From the NCBI GenBank assembly GCA_949538655.1, contig CATISE010000021.1, positions 1-6,711 of the forward strand: DNA of 6,711 nt, read 5' to 3'. Positions 1 to 5,528 of this stretch are shown piece after piece. The notes under the pieces were generated by a model that was given only the letters and a program-made list of their open reading frames with translations, had not been told where the DNA came from and ran no database searches. This DNA comes from Marine Group II euryarchaeote MED-G33 (lineage in GTDB: Archaea; Thermoplasmatota; Poseidoniia; Poseidoniales; Thalassarchaeaceae). The first letter of the stretch is position 1; each line of letters begins with the position of its first letter. The position numbers were made by a program, and so were the translations under genes.

Positions 1-895
1 CTCCATTGACGAAGTAGTTGGGGAAATACAGACCACCCGAAGGCACGGGGAAGGAACGCATCTCCTTGTGTGGCTTGGTGAAGTCCCATTCCCCACCGAG
101 GTCGGCATCGACGAAGTTGAGGTCGACTTCCATCACGTCAGGGTTGCTGTCGCGGTCTGGGAATCCAAAGTAATCGTAGTTCAGACCATCAGTCGAGATT
201 TGACCACCAACGTTCTGAACTTGATGCCAGAAGTTGGAAATGACGAGGCTTGCATATTCGCCGCTACCATAGAGGCCACCATTGATGGGTCCAATCACTT
301 CGACTTGCCAAGAGCGATCGTAGAATGGTTCAGGCGTCCGATTGAAACACCATTGCCACTCTTCAGATTCAGCATCGTAAAGGAAGGCATAGAATTGATC
401 CCCACCACTTACACTGGGGTAAGGGAACCAACCCATGGAAATCAAATCACCATTGGTAGCTTGCACAATACTTCCTTCACCCAACCCTTCTTGTCCTGGT
501 GCGTTGGGTTTGGGTTCCAAGCAACCAATCTGTGAGAAGACACTCGGAACATACTCTTCCCATGTGTGTCCACGGTCAGTACTCCACGTGGGGTATTCCC
601 CTCCAAAGTTGAGAATCCACCCCTCCTTTGTGGTCGCGAGATAGTGTTCACAACAGTTGCCACCTTCCTCGTTACCAAAGACAGCCCAATCCAATTCAGC
701 GGTCAGATTGATGCCCAGATCAGTGGTTGTGAAGTTACGTGCATCATCGTGCAGAGCAGAGTCAATCAACGAGTATGAATCGAAAATGGGTGCTTGAACG
801 ACCTCGACCGTCTTCTCATCTCCACCCAAACATCCTGCCAGCATCTGGCTGACGACGATGAGTGCGATGATGGCCGTGCGACCCGGACGCTTCAT
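1..895 (-). CDS. Exported lipoprotein with Asp-box (BNR/sialidase-like) motif, partial, C-terminus beyond left edge
   Basis: Reading the minus strand from the ATG at 895 gives 298 codons with no stop up to the window edge. The start MKRPGR is followed by a hydrophobic stretch (residues 8-20) and a lipobox L19-A-G-C22 and then LGGDE. This is a lipoprotein signal, so the mature protein should be anchored by a lipid on Cys22 and face outward. Residues 105-112 (STDRGHTW) fit the Asp-box S-x-D-x-G-x-x-W, the turn motif of BNR/sialidase-type beta-propellers. A degenerate copy, STDGLNY, lies at 234-240. The many Trp, Tyr and Gly residues, and phrases such as GGLYGSGEY and SGGLYFPNYF, suit a beta-propeller with more blades beyond the edge. 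Vicinal cysteines (81-82) plus C125 and C183 could form disulfides. No sialidase active site is visible, so the function is unknown; a binding or scaffold role is as likely as an enzyme. A GTG at 901 is an alternative start, but ATG gives a cleaner signal. Being a gene is near certain; the propeller fold is an inference. Confidence 0.88.
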   Translation of the reverse strand, partial: MKRPGRTAIIALIVVSQMLAGCLGGDEKTVEVVQAPIFDSYSLIDSALHDDARNFTTTDLGINLTAELDWAVFGNEEGGNCCEHYLATTKEGWILNFGGEYPTWSTDRGHTWEEYVPSVFSQIGCLEPKPNAPGQEGLGEGSIVQATNGDLISMGWFPYPSVSGGDQFYAFLYDAESEEWQWCFNRTPEPFYDRSWQVEVIGPINGGLYGSGEYASLVISNFWHQVQNVGGQISTDGLNYDYFGFPDRDSNPDVMEVDLNFVDADLGGEWDFTKPHKEMRSFPVPSGGLYFPNYFVNG

Positions 896-898
896 GCC

Positions 899-916
899 CA
901 CGCGTGCGCACGCGTG
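899..916. promoter_or_regulatory. 18-bp perfect palindrome, candidate operator
   Basis: CACGCGTGCGCACGCGTG equals its own reverse complement. It consists of two CACGCGTG boxes, each itself a palindrome, at 899-906 and 909-916, separated by CG. Box-to-box spacing is 10 bp, about one helical turn, so two dimers could bind the same face. It lies between the TATA-like sequence of the lipoprotein gene and its ATG at 895, a position where a bound protein would block transcription. The GC-rich alternating sequence stands out from its surroundings. A role as an operator is inferred, with no known regulator matched. Confidence 0.45.
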
Positions 917-923
917 TATTTGT
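917..923 (-). promoter_or_regulatory. Weak TATA-like box for the lipoprotein gene
   Basis: On the minus strand this reads ACAAATA, 22-28 bases upstream of the ATG at 895. That is the expected place for an archaeal TATA box if transcription starts at or next to the start codon. The match to the A/T-rich consensus is only partial and no clear BRE was recognised. It adjoins the 18-bp palindrome. Confidence 0.25.
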
Positions 924-946
924 CCCCTTCGCGCCAATGGGTTTGT

Positions 947-953
947 CTTATGT
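947..953 (+). promoter_or_regulatory. Weak TATA-like box for the amidohydrolase gene
   Basis: CTTATGT lies about 24-30 bases before the ATG at 977, in the position expected for the TATA box of a leaderless archaeal transcript. The sequence is a poor match to the consensus, and position is the main argument. If the real start were the in-frame ATG at 950, this assignment would fail. Confidence 0.18.
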
Positions 954-976
954 GGCTGGTTTGTCTCGCTGAATCC

Positions 977-3682
977 ATGCGCTCTCGCCGACTTCCAGTC
1001 CTACTCTGTTCACTTTTCTTGTTGAGCATGGCTCCTTTGATGCCAGCCACTGCAGATGAATCCGGCTCATGGCACGACCATGTGGTGATTAGCGAGGTAT
1101 TGGTCAGCGCTAGCAGTGCCAATTACAACGGTACGGATTGGAATGGAGATGGTTACATTGGTTCCTCATCCGACCAATTCATTGAACTCTGGAATCCAAC
1201 AGATGAAACTGTGAATATTTCTGATTGGGTCTTGGACGATGTCATTGGTGGTGGCAGTCCTGCATGTTCGATTGGATGGAATACCGAATTGGCTCCAGGT
1301 GCCCGACTTGCATTCTTCCGTGATTACACCGAAATAGAATTGGATTACTGGGATGGCGACACCGTCAACCTTCAGGACGATCAAGGTAACCTCATCCACT
1401 CAATGACTTATCCTGGTGAGGATTCCTACTGGGATACCCCTTACACAATTCTCGAAGACGGTTCTTACTGGAAGGATTACGACGGCCCTTCACCGGGTGC
1501 GGATGAGCCTGCAAATTGGACTGGTCCAAGTCTAGGCGGGAACTGCTACACAGTCTCCGATAGTCCTCAGTCAACCGAATACATCCTGACAGGCCGCATC
1601 GTGACAATGACGGGTGAAGGGGCAGTCTTTGATGGCGGAGTCCTCATCCAATCGGGTAAGATTGCCTCTGTTTGGTCAGGGTCAAATATCCCCACAGCAC
1701 ATGATGGAATCAAAGTCATCGAAACGGATGGTACCATCTATCCGGGTCTCATTGACTTACACAATCACATGCACTACAATCACATTCCATTGTGGGATTT
1801 TGAAGTTCATCTTTCAGAATCACAGCGTTCCGAAGAAGGTGGCTACACCAATCGATACCAATGGGGCAACAATTGGGATTACGGTCCCAGTATCACTTGG
1901 ATGAAGACCCATATTCAATCGAGTAGCCAGTGGGACATGTCAAATGAGCAGATGAAATATGCAGAGGTTCAAGCGGTAGCCGGTGGCGTCACTGCCGTGC
2001 AAGGTTCTCCCAGCAGTGGAACCGATGCATGGGATAGCATGCTTTCTCGGAATGTTGAGTTGTACAACTTCGGTCAAGATGGCATGAGTACATGTGCCGT
2101 TTGTGGCGCAGCCGATGACGATTATTCAGGAAGCCATTTGATTTCACAAAACCAATCTGGTTCACTGAATGCTTGGTTTGTTCATCTCGCAGAAGGTGTG
2201 GATTCATCTAGCAAAGCAGAATTTGATTCACTCTATGAAAAAGGCCTCATCATGGATGAAACAGTCGTGATTCATGGTACTGCACTCGATGCGAGTCAAT
2301 TCGAAAAGATGGCCGAGAAAGGCGCAGGTTTGGTTTGGTCTCCATTTTCCAATCTTTTACTATATGGTGATACCACAGACGTTGTGGCTGCCGACAATGC
2401 AGGAGTCACCATTTCCATCGCACCGGATTGGGGTCCTAGTGGTTCCAAATCCAATCTACATGAATTGAAGACTGCAGATTTGTGGAACAGCGATATTTTG
2501 GGTGGACATTTCAGTGACTATGAGTTGGCTCAGATGGTTACCAGTAATGCTGCTGAGATTAGCAATTGGCAAGAATTCGTTGGACAAATCCAAGTCGGTA
2601 TGTATGCTGATTTGGTGGTTCTAGACACTTTCCATGAGAACCCATACCGCAACCTGATCGAAGCCATCGATCGTGATGTTCGCTTGACCATCGTTCAGGG
2701 TAAAGCTGTCTTCGGGGATGTCGATTTGATGAGCGAACTTCAAGGCGATGACTGGGAATACATCAATGGAAGTGGATTTTCCAAGGCCATCGATGTCACA
2801 TCACTCTCCGTAGAGGATGGTTCTCAAACGTGGGAGAGTATTGAATCTGGATTGGCCATGGCCATGCGTAACGAAGTTAGTGACATCCGTGAACACTGGG
2901 GACTTGTTGCAGATTTGAGTACGGATCAAGAAGTTCAAGATTATCTTGATGAAAAGTACGATGGTGATTACAATGATGGTGAATCTCATCTGAAGAACCT
3001 CACACTGGATCCAGTATTCACAATGAATGACGATCGTTACTTCGATGTCATCAATCGTTCTACACATGCCAACTTCCATGTGGATATGTCCAAACTCTAC
3101 GATTACTATGACGTGACATACGATGATGAATCCAACCGCCCATACATTGAGGATTCTGAGTATGACTCTAACAGTGGGTCCGATGATGTCGTCTGTGCGA
3201 CCGACCTTTGCTGGGATGGTTCAAGCCGAGATCCCGTGGATTGCTCTTGTCCAGCGGAACCTGAACCCGAACCTGAGCCAACCACGAACATCAAGGTTGT
3301 TCCAGGGGATTACAGTATCACTGGACAAAACTCGACAATCAAAGCAACTGCAAATCAAATCATCATCTATGTAGATGGAGCTGAAGAATACCGATTCACT
3401 ATTGACAGTGCAACCAATCAATATGTGAATGTTGCATCAGGTGTGACCCAAACTTTGGAATTGCATACGTTCGACAATCAGAACATGACCTACACAGGAG
3501 TTGATTGGAATGGTGAATCCATTACGTTGACCGCGACAGACCAGGTCAATACTGGAAACGATGGAGCTGAACAGAATGCTGAATCTGGATCAGAATTGGT
3601 TGATGTTGGAATCCTTGCTGCCATCATCATCATCTTACTGAGCCTGATGGCGATTCAATCCATGCGGAATCAGGATGAGTAA
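977..3682 (+). CDS. Surface-anchored lamin-tail domain/metal-dependent amidohydrolase fusion
   Basis: 901 residues. The ATG at 977 is chosen because it directly opens a classical signal peptide: MRSRR, a hydrophobic core, and a likely cleavage after PATA (residue 26). The frame stays open back to 794, but that part lies across the lipoprotein gene and reads as non-protein. Residues about 37-165 are a lamin-tail (LTD) fold: VVISEVLV, an N/D-rich loop, FIELWNPTDETVNISDW, and LAPGARLAFF. Residues about 203-585 are an amidohydrolase. PGLIDLHNH carries the HxH metal ligands (H262, H264), HLAEG has H403, IHGTAL has H433 and APDWGPSGS has D484. The last motif, with VWSPFSNLLLYG, points to the ATZ/TRZ/guanine-deaminase subgroup. 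A CxxC (C373, C376) is present. An acidic segment follows, then four cysteines (740-758), a Glu-Pro linker (761-768), a beta-rich domain (about 770-860) and a C-terminal membrane helix (about 876-895) with a short charged tail. It should hydrolyse or deaminate a small substrate outside the cell; the substrate is unknown. All expected catalytic ligands are present, so it is probably active. Confidence 0.9.
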   Translation: MRSRRLPVLLCSLFLLSMAPLMPATADESGSWHDHVVISEVLVSASSANYNGTDWNGDGYIGSSSDQFIELWNPTDETVNISDWVLDDVIGGGSPACSIGWNTELAPGARLAFFRDYTEIELDYWDGDTVNLQDDQGNLIHSMTYPGEDSYWDTPYTILEDGSYWKDYDGPSPGADEPANWTGPSLGGNCYTVSDSPQSTEYILTGRIVTMTGEGAVFDGGVLIQSGKIASVWSGSNIPTAHDGIKVIETDGTIYPGLIDLHNHMHYNHIPLWDFEVHLSESQRSEEGGYTNRYQWGNNWDYGPSITWMKTHIQSSSQWDMSNEQMKYAEVQAVAGGVTAVQGSPSSGTDAWDSMLSRNVELYNFGQDGMSTCAVCGAADDDYSGSHLISQNQSGSLNAWFVHLAEGVDSSSKAEFDSLYEKGLIMDETVVIHGTALDASQFEKMAEKGAGLVWSPFSNLLLYGDTTDVVAADNAGVTISIAPDWGPSGSKSNLHELKTADLWNSDILGGHFSDYELAQMVTSNAAEISNWQEFVGQIQVGMYADLVVLDTFHENPYRNLIEAIDRDVRLTIVQGKAVFGDVDLMSELQGDDWEYINGSGFSKAIDVTSLSVEDGSQTWESIESGLAMAMRNEVSDIREHWGLVADLSTDQEVQDYLDEKYDGDYNDGESHLKNLTLDPVFTMNDDRYFDVINRSTHANFHVDMSKLYDYYDVTYDDESNRPYIEDSEYDSNSGSDDVVCATDLCWDGSSRDPVDCSCPAEPEPEPEPTTNIKVVPGDYSITGQNSTIKATANQIIIYVDGAEEYRFTIDSATNQYVNVASGVTQTLELHTFDNQNMTYTGVDWNGESITLTATDQVNTGNDGAEQNAESGSELVDVGILAAIIIILLSLMAIQSMRNQDE
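3257..3280 (+). repeat. Glu-Pro repeat linker inside the surface amidohydrolase
   Basis: Four Glu-Pro dipeptides are coded in a row by mixed codons (GAA/GAG with CCT/CCC/CCA), so the repetition is kept at the protein level. Such linkers are stiff and extended. This one would separate the enzyme from the membrane-proximal domain. Confidence 0.75.
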
Positions 3683-5191
3683 TTACTCAAGCGTCCAAAC
3701 CACACCATCAGGCGTATCCTTTACGGAGACGCCCATTGCGGTAAGTGCATCACGAATCTCATCAGCACTATCCCAATCTTTGGCTGCTCTGGCAATTGCG
3801 CGACGAGCCAACAATTGCTCAACGTCGTCCTTGATCGCCTGTCGTGCAGGGTCTAAACTTGGGTCGTGAACGGCCATGGCCGCTTCCTTCGCTGGAAGTA
3901 GACCGAGAACTGAACCGGCAAACTCCTCCAACCAATCGATGGCATATATGGCAAAGGCGGCAGTATCCCGTTCATCGATGTCTTCGTTCTTGAGAATCTG
4001 TGGAATCAAGCGAGCACCATTGCTGACCTTGGCCAAGGCCTGACGACTGTTGAAATCATCATCCATGGCAATCGCTGCTTCTTGCAGAAGTTTTTCCAAG
4101 AGTCCGAGTTTACTCGTAAGGAAATCCGCTGAAGCCACATCTGCCTGTGGCAATCGTGGTGCATCTTGCATCCCTGCTTTCTTGGCATGTTCAGTAACAA
4201 CCAGTGCATGACCATAGGCTTCGACCAACTTTACATGGTGGCCTTTGGCATCCTCGAGCAATTGTTCTGTGAGGTCAATGGGTGATCGATAATGCGCATT
4301 CAGGAGTGCATGCCGAAGAACCAGTGGGTCATAATTTTCCAATGCATCACTGATGGTCCAAAAGTTCCCAAGGGACTTGCTCATCTTCTCCCCATCGATG
4401 TTGACGAAACCGTTGTGCATCCAATACTGAACCAGAGGTGTTTTTCCAGTACAACATTCGGATTGGAAAATTTCAGCTTCATGATGTGGGAACCGCAGAT
4501 CGTGGCCACCACCGTGGATGTCGAACTGCTCGCCAAAGTGTTTGAGTGACATGGCACTACATTCGATGTGCCACCCTGGTCGTCCATCGCCCCATGGTGA
4601 AGGCCATGATGGCTCTCCGGGTTTGGCGACCTTCCACAATGCGAAATCCTTGTGATCACGTTTTCCTGATTTCTCAACACGTCCACCTGCTCCAGCCTTG
4701 ACCGCATCGATGGATTGTCCCGTTAACATTCCATATTTCTCGGGTGCTGAAGCTATACTGAACCAGACGCCATCTTCAGCCACATATGCATGCTCCTTCT
4801 CGATGAGAGTCTCAACCATGGTGATGATTTCAGGAACGACTTCAGTCACCCGCGGGTAATGATCAGCACGCAACACATTGAGTGAATCCATGGCCCGATA
4901 GTAATCCTCGATGTTACGGTTGGCCACCTCTAGGAAGTCAATTCCTTCCTCGCTGGCTGCATTGATAATCTTGTCATCGATGTCGGTGAAATTTTGAACG
5001 TAATTCACAGTCCACCCACTGGCTTCCAACCAACGGTGAACCAAATCGAATGCAATGTAACAACGGGCATGTCCTAGATGTGAAGGTGAGTATGGTGTGA
5101 TGCCACAGACATACATGTCGACCTCACCGGTCTTCGCAGTCTCAAAGAGTCTCTTTTCTCGAGTCCGAGTATCGTAAACATGCAGCGACAT
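3683..5191 (-). CDS. cysS: Cysteinyl-tRNA synthetase
   Basis: A 502-residue class I aminoacyl-tRNA synthetase that charges tRNA-Cys with cysteine in the cytoplasm, using ATP. The start at 5191 gives MSLHVYDTRTREKR, the normal CysRS N-terminus; the open frame runs further back to 5290, but that part lies over fixX. The HIGH motif is HLGH (residues 38-41) in GITPYSPSHLGHAR. KMSKS is at 269-273. The zinc ligands are all present: C29, C211 (WHIECSAMS), H236 and E240 (FPHHEAE). FDIHGGGHDLRFPHH and PSWPSPWGDGRPGW are family hallmarks. The C-terminus has MDDDFN and the typical ending AKDWDSADEIRDAL...VVWTLE. It is somewhat longer than E. coli CysRS (461 residues), mostly in the helical C-terminal half. 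MshC, the mycothiol ligase, shares the GITPY-HLGH pattern, but the KMSKS and complete C-terminal tRNA-binding region favour CysRS. It is the last gene of the fixC-fixX-cysS run, 8 bases after fixX, and meets the amidohydrolase gene tail to tail. Confidence 0.97.
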   Translation of the reverse strand: MSLHVYDTRTREKRLFETAKTGEVDMYVCGITPYSPSHLGHARCYIAFDLVHRWLEASGWTVNYVQNFTDIDDKIINAASEEGIDFLEVANRNIEDYYRAMDSLNVLRADHYPRVTEVVPEIITMVETLIEKEHAYVAEDGVWFSIASAPEKYGMLTGQSIDAVKAGAGGRVEKSGKRDHKDFALWKVAKPGEPSWPSPWGDGRPGWHIECSAMSLKHFGEQFDIHGGGHDLRFPHHEAEIFQSECCTGKTPLVQYWMHNGFVNIDGEKMSKSLGNFWTISDALENYDPLVLRHALLNAHYRSPIDLTEQLLEDAKGHHVKLVEAYGHALVVTEHAKKAGMQDAPRLPQADVASADFLTSKLGLLEKLLQEAAIAMDDDFNSRQALAKVSNGARLIPQILKNEDIDERDTAAFAIYAIDWLEEFAGSVLGLLPAKEAAMAVHDPSLDPARQAIKDDVEQLLARRAIARAAKDWDSADEIRDALTAMGVSVKDTPDGVVWTLE

Positions 5192-5199
5192 CGCTACTC

Positions 5200-5517
5200 T
5201 CAACCCTGACTGTATGTGATTCCGAAGCCACCACGGGGGTGATTCCAACTCACAGCCCCTTGGTCGCACATGATGTAGCAAGTACCACATTCAACGCAGT
5301 CCTCGTACTGGAATTTCATTTCCTCAAGGCCTTGTTCGCGGAAGTTGTAGCATTGTGCGGGGCAACCCCATACACACATCATGTGGGTGCAATCATTGCA
5401 CTTGCTGGTTTCAACGATTATGTGCGCATGTTCATGCTCATCAACATTGTAACCAATCAGGCCAAGACCATTTTTCACATCGTAACTAAAGAGGCCAAGT
5501 TTCACAGATTCAGACAT
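5200..5517 (-). CDS. fixX: FixX-type ferredoxin of the ETF:quinone oxidoreductase
   Basis: 105 residues, full length for FixX. The C-terminus W91NHPRGGFGITYSQG is the FixX/ETF-QO signature (usually WxYPRGGFG; here His93 replaces Tyr). Cysteines C40, C43, C48 and C52 (followed by Pro) and C74, C77, C80 and C84 (CVECGTCYIMC) form two sets able to hold two [4Fe-4S] clusters by cross-pairing. C56 is extra. E. coli FixX, as I recall it, keeps only four of these positions. The protein would form the iron-sulfur half of a complex with FixC, moving electrons between electron-transfer flavoprotein, FAD and quinone at the inner face of the membrane. The ATG at 5517 follows a GAGGT Shine-Dalgarno by 6 bases. 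The gene sits 9 bases after fixC and 8 bases before cysS, so it is very probably cotranscribed with both. Confidence 0.94.
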   Translation of the reverse strand: MSESVKLGLFSYDVKNGLGLIGYNVDEHEHAHIIVETSKCNDCTHMMCVWGCPAQCYNFREQGLEEMKFQYEDCVECGTCYIMCDQGAVSWNHPRGGFGITYSQG

Positions 5518-5523
5518 TACAAT

Positions 5524-5528
5524 ACCTC
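5524..5528 (-). promoter_or_regulatory. Shine-Dalgarno of fixX, overlapping the fixC stop codon
   Basis: The minus strand reads CTCTGAGGTATTGTAATG. GAGGT, complementary to the 16S rRNA tail, begins inside the TGA stop of fixC and lies 6 bases before the fixX ATG. It supports the ATG at 5517 and suggests that ribosomes finishing fixC can start fixX. Confidence 0.6.

Larger units (their letters stand above)
896..976. promoter_or_regulatory. Divergent intergenic promoter region
   Basis: These 81 bases separate the start codons of two genes that point away from each other, the lipoprotein and the surface amidohydrolase. Both promoters must therefore lie here or inside the opposite gene. Neither start codon has a purine-rich Shine-Dalgarno sequence before it, which suits leaderless transcripts, common in archaea. 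Weak TATA-like sequences sit about 26 bases upstream of each start. A strong palindrome lies on the lipoprotein side. The boundaries are those of the gap and are not mapped promoter ends. Confidence 0.6.

Noticed and set aside
68..535. 155-codon plus-strand open frame
   Set aside because: It lies opposite the lipoprotein gene, whose minus-strand frame has a lipobox and Asp-box. The plus frame shows no signal or domain and is a shadow.
794..976. N-terminal extension of the amidohydrolase frame
   Set aside because: The added 61 residues are low-quality sequence antisense to the lipoprotein start, and would bury the clear signal peptide that begins at 977.
3622..3634. CAT trinucleotide run as a microsatellite
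   Set aside because: Only about four copies, and it codes for the isoleucines of the C-terminal membrane helix, so ordinary coding explains it.
4381..4707. 108-codon minus-strand open frame within cysS
   Set aside because: Alternate-frame shadow of the cysS region that encodes the zinc-site and KMSKS motifs.
3683..5191. MshC (mycothiol cysteine ligase) instead of CysRS
   Set aside because: The GITPY...HLGH pattern is shared, but the full C-terminal tRNA-binding region and the standard KMSKSLGN motif fit CysRS better.
5192..5290. 33-codon upstream extension of cysS
   Set aside because: It overlaps fixX, including its conserved PRGGFG end, in another frame. CysRS homology begins at the Met at 5191.
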